Below are positions 17,792-27,708 of a DNA stretch of 64,000 nucleotides, piece by piece. Under the pieces are notes generated by a model. The model saw nothing but the letters and a program-made list of their open reading frames with translations. It had not been told where the DNA came from and did no database searches. Origin of the DNA: Desulforhabdus sp. TSK (GTDB lineage Bacteria; Desulfobacterota; Syntrophobacteria; Syntrophobacterales; Syntrophobacteraceae); assembly GCF_022836495.1 (NCBI RefSeq), contig NZ_BQXM01000014.1, positions 53,544 through 117,543 of the forward strand, in the 5' to 3' direction. Position numbers and translations under genes: made by a program. Numbering within the stretch: the stretch's first letter is position 1; the number at the start of each line of letters is the position of its first letter.

Positions 17792-20503
17792 ATGACAATG
17801 CGTAAAAAGACCTTGCTCTTCATCGGTCTCACCCTCTTCGGAGTGATCGTCGTATCCTATGCAGTATCCGTCAGGATACTGCTCCCCCCCTTCGCCTGCC
17901 TGGAAGAGGAAGATACCCGCAAGCATATGGGGCGTGTTCTGGAGGGCATTTCGGAAAGCCTGTCCATTTTGAACAGCAAGGCCGAGGATTGGGCCCTGCT
18001 GCATCATCCTGAGGATCTGATGAGCACCCCTTATGATCGTGATTCCAAGGACAACACCATCCAGACCGCTTTCACTCACATGGAGATCAATCTCCTCCTG
18101 CTCATCTCTCCTTCGGGCAGATCCGTTTTCGGCAAGGCTTTCGACCTGGCGAGCAGAAAAGAACTGCCCATGTCGGCTTTTTTTCAGGATGCCTCGTTCC
18201 ACGAAAGACTATTTCCCAACCTGCACCCGAATATGGGCACCGCAACTGGCTTTCTCCTGTTGCCGGAAGGCCCCCTCTGGATCACCTCGCACCCCATCAC
18301 GGACAGCACGGAGCCTCATCTCACGGGTGGAAGGGTCGTCATGGGGAAGTATTTCGACACTGCCGAGGTCACCCGACTGGGCAAAAAATTGAACCTCACC
18401 CTCTCCGCCCACCGCCTGGACAGCGCGGGAGTTTCTCCCCGGCTGAAAGCAGTGGCGCAAGCCCTGTGCGATTCATCCGACATTTTGGTGCAGCCCCTCG
18501 ATGAGGATTGGATCGCCGGGTTCACTCTGCTTCGTGATATTCACGGAAATCCCGCCCTTCTGCTGCAAACCGATCTGCCACGGGCATTATACAGGCAGGG
18601 AAAAGCCACTGTGCAGCTTCTGACGTTCGCACTCCTTGCCATCGGCATTCTCGCCGGTCTGACCATCATTTTTCTCCTGGAGAAATGGGTTCTTTCTCCT
18701 CTGACGGCTCTTTGCGAGAATTTGAAGGAGATCGCATCCAGCGCGGACTTGAGCGTTCGCGTTCCTTCAAAGGGAAAAGACGAGCTCTCTCGCGTCGCCA
18801 CAGCCTTCAACGCAGTGCTCGACGCTCTGGAGAATTCTCAGCAGGGATTACAGACGGTTTGCAGTGAACTGGAAGCGCGGGTTCATGGGAGGACTGAGGA
18901 ACTGCTGCGGTCGAATGAAACGCTTCAAACAGAAATTTCCGAACGAAACCTGGCCGAAGAGGCTCTGCGCAAGAGTGAAGAACGCCTGAACCTGGTGCTG
19001 CACGGAAGCAGGGACGGCTTCTGGGATTGGAATGTGCAGACGGGAGAAGTGCATTATGACGCCTGCTACTCCTCCATGCTGGGCTACACACCGGAAGAAC
19101 TGGAGCCCAACGTCAGCTTTTGGCAAGACCGGGTCCATCCCGAAGATCTGCCTTCCGTTTCCAGGCAGCTGGACGGGCACTTCAGCGGTGCTGCGGAGTA
19201 CTATGAAGCTGAACAACGGTTGAAAACCCGAAGCGGCGAATGGAAATGGTTCCTGGACAGGGGAAAGGTCGTCGAACGGGACCGAAACGGCGCTCCCCTC
19301 CGCGCTGCAGGGACACTCACGGACATTTCCGAGCGCAAAAGGATGGAAGAGGAGCTCATTCGAGCAAAAAAGCTGGAGACAGCAGGAATCCTCGCTGGAG
19401 GTATAGCTCATGATTTCAACAACCTGCTCGCAGTGATCCTCGGAAATGTCAATATGATCCAGCAGTACACGGGACCGGATTCTCCATGCATTAAACTCCT
19501 CGCCGACGCGGAGAAAGCCGCTTTGCGCGCCAGCGATCTTACGAAGCGGTTCATCACCTTCGCCACAGGGGGCACCCCCCTCAAACGGGTCACCTCCGTC
19601 GAGAAGGTCATCCAGGACGCTGTGAGCCTGGCATGCAGCGGCACGAACGTTCAATGCCAGTATTCCTTGTCGAACGATTTGGGGAAGGTGGAAATCGATG
19701 AAGGACAGATGAGCCAGGCCATTTACAACATGATCCTCAACGCCAGGGAAGCCATGCCTTCAGGGGGCATCGTTTCCATCACGGGAGAAAATATCAATGC
19801 CGGATCGGTTGGAGCCCCTGCGGCAATTCCCGTCAAAACCGGCCGTTATGTTCGTATATCCATTCATGACGAGGGATTGGGCATTGAAGAGGCCCATAAG
19901 GACAAGATATTCGACCCCTATTTTTCCACAAAAAATAAGGGAGCGCAAAAGGGTATGGGATTGGGGCTGGCCATTGCCCATTCCATCATCAACAAGCATG
20001 AAGGTCACATTGTTGTGGAATCCCAGATGGGGTTCGGCACCACTTTTAAAATTTATCTGCCGGCATTTCAGATGGAAGTGCCGGAAAAAGATGCCCCGGG
20101 GAATGGCCGGCATGCAGGTAGAATCCTGCTCATGGACGACGAAAAGCTGATGCGGGACATGGTGGCCCAGATGCTGCTCCATCTGGGCTATGACGTGCAG
20201 GTGGCCGCGGATGGGAGCGAAGCCATTGAAATCTACAGTAGAGCTCAAGAATCCGGGAACCCGTTTCATGGAGTGATTCTTGACCTGACGGTCAAAGGAG
20301 GCATGGGAGGACTCGAGGCACTGAAAGCCCTCAAGCAGTACGATCCGGGGACGAAAGCCATCGTCTCCAGCGGATACTCCCAGGATCCGGTCATTGCTCA
20401 TTTCAAGGAATACGGGTTTTGTGGGGCCATTGGGAAGCCCTATTCTCTTGAAAAGCTCAAGAGGGTAATGAACGGCGTCCTGGAAAACACAACGCATGAT
20501 TAG
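17792..20503 (+). CDS. CHASE4/HAMP/PAS hybrid sensor histidine kinase
   Basis: About 903 aa. Domain order: TM helix at about 7-28; periplasmic CHASE4-like sensor (AEDWALLHH region) to about 270; second TM (LLTFALLAIGILAGLTIIFL); HAMP; PAS_3 (GFWDWNVQTGEVHY); HisKA with His in GGIAHDFNNLLAVILGN; HATPase with N-box NMILNAREA and G-box GMGLGLAIAHSI; and a C-terminal receiver domain with DDE and the phospho-acceptor Asp in LDLTVKGGMGG. The HDFNN H-box is typical of NtrB-like hybrid kinases. It follows the sigma-54 activator by 200 bp on the same strand. That activator lacks a receiver domain, so a direct phosphorelay between the two is not implied. Confidence 0.9.
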   Translation: MTMRKKTLLFIGLTLFGVIVVSYAVSVRILLPPFACLEEEDTRKHMGRVLEGISESLSILNSKAEDWALLHHPEDLMSTPYDRDSKDNTIQTAFTHMEINLLLLISPSGRSVFGKAFDLASRKELPMSAFFQDASFHERLFPNLHPNMGTATGFLLLPEGPLWITSHPITDSTEPHLTGGRVVMGKYFDTAEVTRLGKKLNLTLSAHRLDSAGVSPRLKAVAQALCDSSDILVQPLDEDWIAGFTLLRDIHGNPALLLQTDLPRALYRQGKATVQLLTFALLAIGILAGLTIIFLLEKWVLSPLTALCENLKEIASSADLSVRVPSKGKDELSRVATAFNAVLDALENSQQGLQTVCSELEARVHGRTEELLRSNETLQTEISERNLAEEALRKSEERLNLVLHGSRDGFWDWNVQTGEVHYDACYSSMLGYTPEELEPNVSFWQDRVHPEDLPSVSRQLDGHFSGAAEYYEAEQRLKTRSGEWKWFLDRGKVVERDRNGAPLRAAGTLTDISERKRMEEELIRAKKLETAGILAGGIAHDFNNLLAVILGNVNMIQQYTGPDSPCIKLLADAEKAALRASDLTKRFITFATGGTPLKRVTSVEKVIQDAVSLACSGTNVQCQYSLSNDLGKVEIDEGQMSQAIYNMILNAREAMPSGGIVSITGENINAGSVGAPAAIPVKTGRYVRISIHDEGLGIEEAHKDKIFDPYFSTKNKGAQKGMGLGLAIAHSIINKHEGHIVVESQMGFGTTFKIYLPAFQMEVPEKDAPGNGRHAGRILLMDDEKLMRDMVAQMLLHLGYDVQVAADGSEAIEIYSRAQESGNPFHGVILDLTVKGGMGGLEALKALKQYDPGTKAIVSSGYSQDPVIAHFKEYGFCGAIGKPYSLEKLKRVMNGVLENTTHD

Positions 20504-20541
20504 AACAGCGGGCACGCCAGGTCAGTCAGAGAGCAGAAGAG

Positions 20542-21762
20542 ATGAACATCTTCGTTGCACGACAGCCGATTTTCATGAGGGATCAAAGGGTGTTCGGTTA
20601 TGAGCTCCTTTACCGCTCGGGCGATGGAAACCATTTTCAGGAAACCGACGGGGATAGGGCCTCCCTCTGCGTCATCCGCAATGCCCTCCTGGTGATCGGC
20701 CTGGACAGGGTCACCGAAGGTAAAAGAGCTTTCATCAATTTCACCAAAGGTTTGTTGCTGAACGGTGCGGCGTCTCTCCTGCCCAAAACGGTAGCCATTG
20801 TAGAGATCCTCGAGGATATTGCGCCTGATCCGGAAGTACTGGCAGCCTGTCGAAAGATGCGGCAGCAAGGATATACTCTCGCCCTGGATGATTTCGTGCT
20901 TCGTAAAAATGAATGCAATCCCTTCACCGAGGTCGTCGACATCATCAAGGTCGATTTCATGGGCACTGGACCGGAAGACAGAAAGACCATAGTGGAGCAG
21001 TACGGACACCATCCAGGCATGAAGCTCCTTGCAGAAAAAACCGAGACCCGTGAGGATTTCCAGGAAGCCATGGACCTGGGTTTTTCGCTATTCCAGGGCT
21101 TTTTCTTCAGCAAGCCTGTCCTCATCTCGAAGAAAGACATTCCCGGATATAAGCTCACCTGCCTTCAGGTTCTGAAGGAACTGAACCGGGAAGAACTGGA
21201 TTTCGAAGCCCTGCAAAAGGTCATCAAACGCGATCCCTGCCTCACCTACATGCTCCTGAAATACCTCAACTCGCCCTTTCTGGGCCTTCGATGCCAAATC
21301 TCCTCCATCAAGCAGGCCCTCGTCATCCTGGGGGATATGGAAATCAAAAAATGGTGCTCCCTTTCCGTCCTCAATCAGATGGGAAAGGACCAGCCCGTGG
21401 AGCTGCTCCGGATGGCTCTTTTGCGTGCGAGCTTCTGCGAATCCCTCGCCTTGAAGGTCGGGCTGGAAGGGAAGAAATCCGAGCTGTTTCTCATGGGATT
21501 GTTTTCTTTCATGGATGTCATCCTGGGACGACCGCTGCCCGAAATCCTCGAAGACGTTCCCCTCCAGAAGGAGCTGAAAGAGGCTCTTCTGGGAATATCC
21601 AATGCTTACAGGAAAATTTTCGATTTAGTGGTCGCTTACGAACGAGGCCGTTGGCCGGAGGTTATTCGGTTGGCAAAAGACCTGAAGGTGCAGGAAGAGG
21701 AGCTCCCCGAAGTGTATGCGCGTTCCCTTGATTGGCTCTCGAAAAATCCCCTGGCCCTGTGA
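20542..21762 (+). CDS. EAL-like/HDOD signalling protein (YuxH type)
   Basis: A 406-aa protein in two parts. The N-terminal half (1-195) is an EAL-related fold starting VARQPIFMRDQRVFGYELLYR; the diagnostic EAL triplet reads ELL and the usual catalytic set is incomplete, so c-di-GMP hydrolysis is unlikely. The C-terminal half (200-400) is an HDOD domain (DPCLTYMLLKYLNSPFLG, ISSIKQALVILGDMEIKKW). Such proteins are regarded as signalling adaptors. It starts 38 bp after the hybrid kinase stop, so probably shares its transcript. Confidence 0.88.
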   Translation: MNIFVARQPIFMRDQRVFGYELLYRSGDGNHFQETDGDRASLCVIRNALLVIGLDRVTEGKRAFINFTKGLLLNGAASLLPKTVAIVEILEDIAPDPEVLAACRKMRQQGYTLALDDFVLRKNECNPFTEVVDIIKVDFMGTGPEDRKTIVEQYGHHPGMKLLAEKTETREDFQEAMDLGFSLFQGFFFSKPVLISKKDIPGYKLTCLQVLKELNREELDFEALQKVIKRDPCLTYMLLKYLNSPFLGLRCQISSIKQALVILGDMEIKKWCSLSVLNQMGKDQPVELLRMALLRASFCESLALKVGLEGKKSELFLMGLFSFMDVILGRPLPEILEDVPLQKELKEALLGISNAYRKIFDLVVAYERGRWPEVIRLAKDLKVQEEELPEVYARSLDWLSKNPLAL

Positions 21763-21944
21763 GACGGAGTTTTTTCCTCGAGCGGTACTCTCTTCTTTGA
21801 CATGACCATACATATTTTGACGGGCTTGGTTATGGTGGTTAGTATTACGGTTGGTTGAATGGAAGAGGATCTAATTGTTGAATCTGAAACGTTGTGTTTT
21901 GGGCTTGAAAATTTAACGGATTCGGTCCGGGGGAGAAAACGCTC

Positions 21945-22340
21945 ATGTCCCGTAACAAAACTCCATCTGAAAGCGGCAAACTGGACCAGGTCATTGCTGA
22001 AGCTCTGCGCAACCGGGAGCGGCGGGAGAAGACCTATCGGGAACAGGCCATGAAGCTGTTTCCGCCGATTTGCGCGCGATGCGGTCGAGAGTTCGAGGGC
22101 AAAAAACTTCGAGAGCTCACCGTTCACCACAAGGATCATAACCATGACAACAATCCTCCGGACGGAAGCAACTGGGAGCTCCTGTGCCTCTACTGCCACG
22201 ACAACGAGCATTCCCGTGGTGTCAGCGCCGAGTGGTACGGTGAGCCCGCACCCGAGGAAGATCGTCAGCCCACCACGACTTACAAGGCGTTTGGGGCTTT
22301 GGAGGCGTTGCTGAAGGGTAAGACGCCGGACAAAAAATAG
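21945..22340 (+). CDS. YajD-like HNH nuclease family protein
   Basis: A 131-aa small protein. A zinc-binding pair CARCG lies near residue 44, followed by LRELTVHHKDHNHDNNPPDGSNW and LLCLYCHDNEH, which together form the HNH (beta-beta-alpha metal) fold seen in YajD. The basic N-terminal helix may bind nucleic acid. Conserved, but with no firmly assigned role. It appears monocistronic, with a GGGGGAGA ribosome site. Confidence 0.85.
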   Translation: MSRNKTPSESGKLDQVIAEALRNRERREKTYREQAMKLFPPICARCGREFEGKKLRELTVHHKDHNHDNNPPDGSNWELLCLYCHDNEHSRGVSAEWYGEPAPEEDRQPTTTYKAFGALEALLKGKTPDKK

Positions 22341-22361
22341 GGACCCCTCCGGTCGTCCATG

Positions 22362-22404
22362 CGTCATTTCCGCAGGCTTCTTGGGCGGAAATGCGGAAAT
22401 GACG
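22362..22404. repeat. REP-like palindrome after the HNH gene
   Basis: CGTCATTTCCGCA (22362-22374) and TGCGGAAATGACG (22392-22404) form a perfect 13-bp inverted repeat with a 17-nt loop. It resembles the CGTCATTCCGGC palindromes at 8855-8937 and 25021-25045. No T-run follows, so it is a dispersed repeat rather than a standard terminator. Confidence 0.6.
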
Positions 22405-22672
22405 ATGACTGCTCCCAAGAGATGCAATCACTCCCACTTGCCCCGGGGTAATCTCCAACCCTGCCTGATACACCCGCTTCTGCACACCATTCTGCCGGCT
22501 TATGGCATGCCGTTTGCTTATCAACTGTTATCACAAGCAGTTGCCGAGATCAGGCGCATTGCGCAATGAACCACGGGGATTTGCGAAGGACGCCCGGGAT
22601 CCTTCTCCGAAACGGCCGAGAGTCCATCCCGGGGACTTGTTGTCAACCCTTTTGCTCAGGAGAATTGTAAAC

Positions 22673-24805
22673 ATGAAATTCAAATTTTCTCTGGCAGTCA
22701 AATTGATGAGCATCTGCATTGCCCTGGCCGCCATCCCACTGCTTGTCATAGGATGCCTGAATCTATGGCAATTCCACTCGTTCGCCCAAGCCACTCTGGA
22801 TCGTTCTTCCATCAGCCTCAAGAAGCAATCCGAGGACATTTTGGACAGTGGGGTCATGGTCGATCGTGAAAGAATTTCCGGGCTCATCAGCAGGGCCGAA
22901 ACCGACGTCCACCATCTCGCCAGATCCTCCTGGCTGAAGGGATATCTGGCCTCTATCTCTGGCCGGAGCACGGCCGTCACTCCCGCGACTCCCACAGAGA
23001 TGACTGGAGATGATCCTTCCAGTGGGCAACAGGCTGCAGGCATGGCCCTGGAGGGTCTCAAAGAAGAGATCGCCGCCATGCATGGGGCCTGTGCTGTCCA
23101 GGCACAGGGACAGACTTTTCCAGCCTACAATCAAATTCGCTACATCGACGAAAAGGGCCAGGAGATCGTCAATTTGAAGGACGGCAAATTCACGACGGAC
23201 CTGAAATCCAAAGCCGCCGAAGCCTGGTTCCAAAAAACCCTGCAGCTCAGCCCGGGAAGTGTCTACAATTCGGGAGTCGTGATCGCCGCCAATACCGGAA
23301 CCCCCGAAATGCGCCTTGCCGCCCCCGTGTTCGTGGGAGGATCAGCCAGGGGAGTCGTCGTCCTGAACATGAATTGGGACCTGGCCTGGAAGCTGATTCA
23401 AAACCGCGTCTACGGAAAAACCGGCTATTCCTATATCGTCAATGAGCAGGGTATCCTGGTGAGCCATCCGAAATACAATTTGACCCAGCCCATGAATCTC
23501 TGCGACCCCAAGAACGGAGAACTGGCAAAGATCGTCAAGGAGCAGATGATCACGGGCCAGGCGGGGCGTGGAAGTTATACATTCGAGGGCATACATAAGG
23601 TCATCGCCTTCCTTCCGCTGAAAGTCGGAGACAAATTTTACAGCATTGCCGCCAACACCCCTCTCAATGAATTTATGGAATTGACGAATGATATCAAGGT
23701 GGATGCCGACAAGAGCGCATCCCGAGCGACTTCCATCCTGGCGGTCTGTACTCTCCTGATGGTGCTCCTATCCGGGATGGCAGGATTTCTTTGCAGCAGG
23801 TCCATCACCCGACCCCTGAAGCGTCTCGTAGAAGACCTCACCGAAGCCACAGATCACGTGGCTGCAGCATCAACGGAGGTTTCCACTTCCAGTCAGCACC
23901 TGGCCGAAGGCGCTTCTGAACAAGCGGCAGCCATTGAAGAAACCTCTTCTTCTCTGGAAGAGATGTCTTCCATGACGAAGCAAAACTCAGATAACGCCGC
24001 CCAGGCAAACCATCTCATGCGCAATGTCAGTGACAGGGTGGAAAAAGCCAACAGCACCATGGATGATTTGACGTCGTCCATGCACGAGATCGCCTCCGCC
24101 AGCGAGGAAACACAGAAAATCATCAAGACGATAGATGAAATTGCCTTTCAGACGAATCTCCTCGCGTTGAACGCTGCCGTGGAAGCGGCTCGAGCGGGGG
24201 AAGCCGGAGCGGGCTTTGCCGTGGTGGCCGACGAAGTGCGCAACCTGGCCCTGAGGGCAGCCGATGCGGCAAAAAATACCGCCAATCTCATTGAAGGGAC
24301 CGTGAAAAAGATTCAGGAGGGTGTCACACTGGTCACCACCACCAACGGCGCTTTTTCCGAGGTGAGAAGCAGTTCCGCTTCCGTCGGGGAGCTGGTGGGA
24401 GAAATTGCGGTGGCATCCAGCGAACAGGCTCAGGGTATCAGTCAGATCAACAAGGCGGTGGCGGAGATGGACAAGGTGGTGCAGCAGAATGCCGCCGGCG
24501 CGGAGGAAGCGGCATCGGCGTCCGAGGAAATGAGCTCTCAGGCCATGCGGATGCAATCCTTCGTCAATGACCTTCAGGAGATCATCACCGGGGGCAAACA
24601 GCAAACAGGCCGTTTCACAGCCGGAAAGGCCCATGCCGCAGGGGTACCCAAAGCTTCACGGTCCGACGCACCCCCTCTGTTCCACCCCGCGCCCCGGGGC
24701 AATGGAGACAACGGCAAACGTTCTCCAGACAGCCATAGGAGCAGAACTTTGCCGCCCACCCGACAGATCTCCTCGCTGGAAGAAAGGGATTTGGACGACT
24801 TTTGA
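22673..24805 (+). CDS. Methyl-accepting chemotaxis protein with Cache sensor
   Basis: A 710-aa protein. TM1 is at about 12-33, a double-Cache-type periplasmic domain at about 35-340 ([19 protein letters not shown] is typical), and TM2 at about 350-372. A short linker with a weak HAMP resemblance leads to a long cytoplasmic coiled coil with the hairpin tip [20 protein letters not shown]. The 75-residue tail after the coiled coil is low complexity and ends [12 protein letters not shown] at 22673 has AGGAG ten bases upstream; the open frame before it is not coding-like. Ligand unknown. No che genes are in the window. Confidence 0.93.
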   Translation: MKFKFSLAVKLMSICIALAAIPLLVIGCLNLWQFHSFAQATLDRSSISLKKQSEDILDSGVMVDRERISGLISRAETDVHHLARSSWLKGYLASISGRSTAVTPATPTEMTGDDPSSGQQAAGMALEGLKEEIAAMHGACAVQAQGQTFPAYNQIRYIDEKGQEIVNLKDGKFTTDLKSKAAEAWFQKTLQLSPGSVYNSGVVIAANTGTPEMRLAAPVFVGGSARGVVVLNMNWDLAWKLIQNRVYGKTGYSYIVNEQGILVSHPKYNLTQPMNLCDPKNGELAKIVKEQMITGQAGRGSYTFEGIHKVIAFLPLKVGDKFYSIAANTPLNEFMELTNDIKVDADKSASRATSILAVCTLLMVLLSGMAGFLCSRSITRPLKRLVEDLTEATDHVAAASTEVSTSSQHLAEGASEQAAAIEETSSSLEEMSSMTKQNSDNAAQANHLMRNVSDRVEKANSTMDDLTSSMHEIASASEETQKIIKTIDEIAFQTNLLALNAAVEAARAGEAGAGFAVVADEVRNLALRAADAAKNTANLIEGTVKKIQEGVTLVTTTNGAFSEVRSSSASVGELVGEIAVASSEQAQGISQINKAVAEMDKVVQQNAAGAEEAASASEEMSSQAMRMQSFVNDLQEIITGGKQQTGRFTAGKAHAAGVPKASRSDAPPLFHPAPRGNGDNGKRSPDSHRSRTLPPTRQISSLEERDLDDF

Positions 24806-25340
24806 TGCACAGCAATGAAGCTCTTAAACCGGTTGCGGTGGACCTCGATCTCCATGGGACCGATACAAGCATCCCACCCGATAAAGTGGACGAAAAGGAG
24901 AGGGGCACATGGAAGCCCTGTCCACCGCGACCGGTCATACCCCACGGCACCTCCCTCAATGCTGTTCACTTAACGTCACCCCGGTGAAAACCGGGGTCCA
25001 CAAAGTCTTTATTTACCTGGATTCCGGCTTTCGCCGGAATGACGGAAGCTGGTTAAGTCAACAACATTGCTCGCCTCCCTTCCACGCCAGAACTGTGCAG
25101 CAACGCCTTCCAGCTCTCCTGCCGGCATTTCACCGGCATCCTTTTTCCCACCCACCATTGCGCATCCTCCGAAAGTCCGCATACAAAGGCTTGAATGGCA
25201 CAAAATTATGGCCACCGGTGCATTTAACGTTTGCATCCGCCCGACAGTAAAAATATTCTGACTCGATCAGCGCAGACAATGCCTCACTGCCGTTCCTGCA
25301 AGGCGGCATTGGGCTTCCCACCAAGGAGATGTGGAGCGGA
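24806..25340. other. 535-bp intergenic stretch with REP-like palindromes
   Basis: It contains a short hairpin (CACCCCGGTGAAAACCGGGG, 24978-24996 region) and the palindrome ATTCCGGC-TTTC-GCCGGAAT followed by GACGG at 25021-25045. This is the same repeat family found inside the element at 8.8 kb. No coding potential that I trust, and no RNA gene recognised. Confidence 0.55.
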
Positions 25341-25838
25341 ATGAAAAAGCAAATCAAATGCTTCGTATCGTATGCCCGTGCAAACAAAGACCTGGCAAAC
25401 CGGTTTATGGAAAAGTTCCGGGAGCAGGCTGCCCCTTCCAAACACTACGCCTACAGCTTTTGGCGCGACACCGACATTATGGTGGGAGAAAAATGGAGCG
25501 AGGAAATCCATGAGGCTTTGAACGAGTGTCAGCTGGGATTGCTCCTCATCAGTCCGGCATTTCTTGCGTCTCAATACATCAGCGAGCATGAGCTTCCAAT
25601 GTTCCTGGGAAGCGACGCCAGGCCGGTCGTTCCCATCATGCTGCAAGCCGTGGATTTGGAGCGGCACGACCTGAAAGGCCTCCAGCATTCTCAAATCTTT
25701 CGCCTGGACCGACCGAAATTCAGGACTCCAAAATCCTACGGTGAATGCACGGGATTGCAGCGCGATCAGTTTGCACAGGACCTTTTTCGGCAGGTCGAAG
25801 CCAGATTGGATGCCCTCACCGGAAAGCAGGATTCCTGA
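25341..25838 (+). CDS. Standalone TIR-domain protein
   Basis: A 165-aa protein that is a single TIR domain: KCFVSYARANKDLANRF (strand A and box 1), a central FWRDTDIMVGEKWSEEIHEAL, then LGLLLISPAFLASQYISEHEL, with Glu84 (or Glu82) as the candidate catalytic residue. The C-terminal part (PVVPIMLQ..., then PKSYGECTGLQRDQFAQDLF) completes the fold. Bacterial TIR domains often hydrolyse NAD+ or act in anti-phage signalling, usually with a sensor partner. No partner such as a Thoeris or SIR2 gene is adjacent. A GGAGCGGA/AAGGAG region precedes ATG. Function uncertain. Confidence 0.8.
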   Translation: MKKQIKCFVSYARANKDLANRFMEKFREQAAPSKHYAYSFWRDTDIMVGEKWSEEIHEALNECQLGLLLISPAFLASQYISEHELPMFLGSDARPVVPIMLQAVDLERHDLKGLQHSQIFRLDRPKFRTPKSYGECTGLQRDQFAQDLFRQVEARLDALTGKQDS

Positions 25839-25970
25839 TACACATTTCAAACCTTATACACATAAAAGTTCATTACGATTGACCGATTTATGGTATAAGA
25901 TGTTTTCACCTTTAAAGAGAGAAGTTAACAGCCTTTGGACAGTATTTAATCGAACAGTGTCACCCCTCGG

Positions 25971-25996
25971 AATGTGAAAGAACGGTCCTTCACATT
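25971..25996. promoter_or_regulatory. Inverted repeat AATGTGAA-N10-TTCACATT before fchA
   Basis: Perfect 8-bp arms lie 48 bp upstream of the fchA start codon. It could be an operator or a leader hairpin. The TGTGA...TCACA halves look CRP-like, but the gap is 12 rather than 6 bases, so no CRP/FNR site is claimed. Confidence 0.35.
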
Positions 25997-26043
25997 TCAA
26001 AACATGACCTCCATGCCATCATCAACCAAAGAGGAGAACAAAG

Positions 26044-26676
26044 ATGACGATGTTAGATCAAACCTGTTCGGCATTCATTGAAGTACTGGCCTCAAAAGCA
26101 CCTGTTCCGGGAGGAGGAGGCGCGGCTGCCATGGGAGGCGCCATCGGGATGGCTCTTTCCAACATGGTAGGAAATTTGACCGTTGGTAAAAAGAAATATG
26201 CGGATGTGGAGGGAGAGGTCAAAGAGCTCATAGCCAAAGGGGATAAGGTCATCCTCAAGCTTAAAGAGCTGGTGGACAAGGATGCCGAAGTCTTCGAGCC
26301 CCTGTCCAAAGCCTATGGACTTCCAAAAAATACTCCCGAAGAGGCGAAATTCAAGGAAGAAACCATGGAGAACTGCTGTAAGGCGGCTTGTGGAGTTCCC
26401 ATGGAGATCATGCGCGCAGCTTTTGAAGGAATCAAAATACATGCCAGAATGGGTGAGATCGGCACCATGATCGCCATCTCCGATGTAGGGTGCGGCGTCG
26501 TTTTTCTGAAGAGCGCTCTCATTGCAGGAAGTCTCAATGTGATCATCAATCTCAATGCCATCAAAGATCAGGCATTCGTTTCCGCCACCCGCAAGGAAAT
26601 GGAAGAGCTGATCAATACCGGATCCAAATTGGCGGATGATACTCTGGCCCTTGTCATTTCAAAATTGAAAAAATAA
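26044..26676 (+). CDS. fchA: Methenyltetrahydrofolate cyclohydrolase (FTCD-C/FchA type)
   Basis: A 210-aa protein of the formiminotransferase-cyclodeaminase C-terminal family. It begins with the folate-site motif SKAPVPGGGGAAAMGGAIGMAL and continues with YADVEGEVKELIAKGD and GEIGTMIAISDVGCGVVFLKSAL. It hydrolyses 5,10-methenyl-THF to 10-formyl-THF in the methyl branch of the Wood-Ljungdahl pathway, or the reverse. The RBS GGAG is seven bases before ATG. It is followed 12 bp later by folD, with fhs convergent beyond, so the three genes cover formate to methylene-THF. Confidence 0.9.
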   Translation: MTMLDQTCSAFIEVLASKAPVPGGGGAAAMGGAIGMALSNMVGNLTVGKKKYADVEGEVKELIAKGDKVILKLKELVDKDAEVFEPLSKAYGLPKNTPEEAKFKEETMENCCKAACGVPMEIMRAAFEGIKIHARMGEIGTMIAISDVGCGVVFLKSALIAGSLNVIINLNAIKDQAFVSATRKEMEELINTGSKLADDTLALVISKLKK

Positions 26677-26688
26677 GGAGATTGTTCC

Positions 26689-27546
26689 ATGGCTGAACTG
26701 TTGAAAGGAAAACCCGTAGCCGATGCCATGAAGGAAGAGCTCATCAAGAAGGTAGACGGCCTGAAGTCGAAAGGGATCACGCCGAAGCTCGGCATCATCC
26801 GCGTGGGACAGCGGCCGGACGACCTGTTTTACGAAGGTGGAGCGAAAAAAACCTGCAGCGCCCTCGGCATGGATTCAGAGGTTTTCGAATACCCGGAAAA
26901 TATTGAGCAGGCCGCTTTTGAAAAGGCCGTCATCGAAGTGGGACAGAAAAAAGACGTCAACGGCATCCTGATGTTTTCACCCTTGCCCAAACACTTGAAC
27001 GAGAAAAAAATAAGAACTCTCATCCCGGTGGAGAAGGATGTGGACTGCCTGACCGTCGGCGGCGCAGCCAAAGTCTTCACCGATGACCCCACCGGTTTCC
27101 CTCCCTGCACACCCACGGCCTGCATGGATATGCTCCATCATTACAATATCCCCATCAAGGGGAAGAAATGCGTCGTGGTCGGCAGGTCCCTGGTGGTGGG
27201 GAAACCTCTGGCCATGCTGCTCCTGAGGGAGCACGGCACCGTAACGATCTGCCATTCCAGAACCGAGAACCTGCCGGGAGTCTGCCAGGATGCGGAAATC
27301 CTCATCGCTGCCGTGGGAAAGGCCAAGATGATCAAAGGCAATTTCGTGAAACCCGGACAGATCGTCATCGATGTGGGCATCAATGCTGACCCGGATAATC
27401 CTGGGAAATACTGCGGCGATGTGGATTTTGCCGAGGTGGAGCCCATCGTTCAAAAAATTTCACCGGTTCCCGCAGGTGTGGGCTCGGTCACGACCTGGGT
27501 TCTCTGCAAACAGACCATCATGGCTTGCGAAATGCAAAATTCCTGA
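26689..27546 (+). CDS. folD: FolD-family methylenetetrahydrofolate dehydrogenase (cyclohydrolase residues lost)
   Basis: A 285-aa FolD homologue with [21 protein letters not shown] (dinucleotide-binding region), [12 protein letters not shown] and [12 protein letters not shown]. Two residues needed for cyclohydrolysis in bifunctional FolD are changed. The Lys of the Y-x3-K motif is Ala (YEGGA, with Lys one place later), and the Gln of VQLPLP is Phe (MFSPLP). The Asp in KDVD is kept. The protein is therefore probably a dehydrogenase only, consistent with fchA immediately upstream supplying the cyclohydrolase. RBS AAGGAG precedes ATG. Confidence 0.88.
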   Translation: MAELLKGKPVADAMKEELIKKVDGLKSKGITPKLGIIRVGQRPDDLFYEGGAKKTCSALGMDSEVFEYPENIEQAAFEKAVIEVGQKKDVNGILMFSPLPKHLNEKKIRTLIPVEKDVDCLTVGGAAKVFTDDPTGFPPCTPTACMDMLHHYNIPIKGKKCVVVGRSLVVGKPLAMLLLREHGTVTICHSRTENLPGVCQDAEILIAAVGKAKMIKGNFVKPGQIVIDVGINADPDNPGKYCGDVDFAEVEPIVQKISPVPAGVGSVTTWVLCKQTIMACEMQNS

Positions 27547-27581
27547 TGGCGCGAAGCCGTAAAAAAAGCCCTTGAGCCATA

Positions 27582-27625
27582 AAACAATAAGGGGGCAGGG
27601 CGTACGCCCTGCCCCCTTATTGTTT
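27582..27625. terminator. 44-bp perfect palindrome, bidirectional terminator between folD and fhs
   Basis: AAACAATAAGGGGGCAGGGC meets its exact reverse complement at the central CGTACG, giving a 22-bp arm without mismatch. It lies between convergent folD (+) and fhs (-). Flanking A and T runs on each side suit termination in both directions. Confidence 0.85.
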
Positions 27626-27708
27626 GTTACTCAGTCCAAGACTTTTGCAAGCCGGATCCCGCCGGCATGCCGAAATGCAAACGGACAGTCTTTTCCGTGG
27701 CGCTGTTC

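Noticed and set aside
25971..25996. CRP/FNR binding site before fchA
   Set aside because: The half-sites are 12 bases apart instead of 6 (CRP) or 4 (FNR); kept only as an unnamed inverted repeat.
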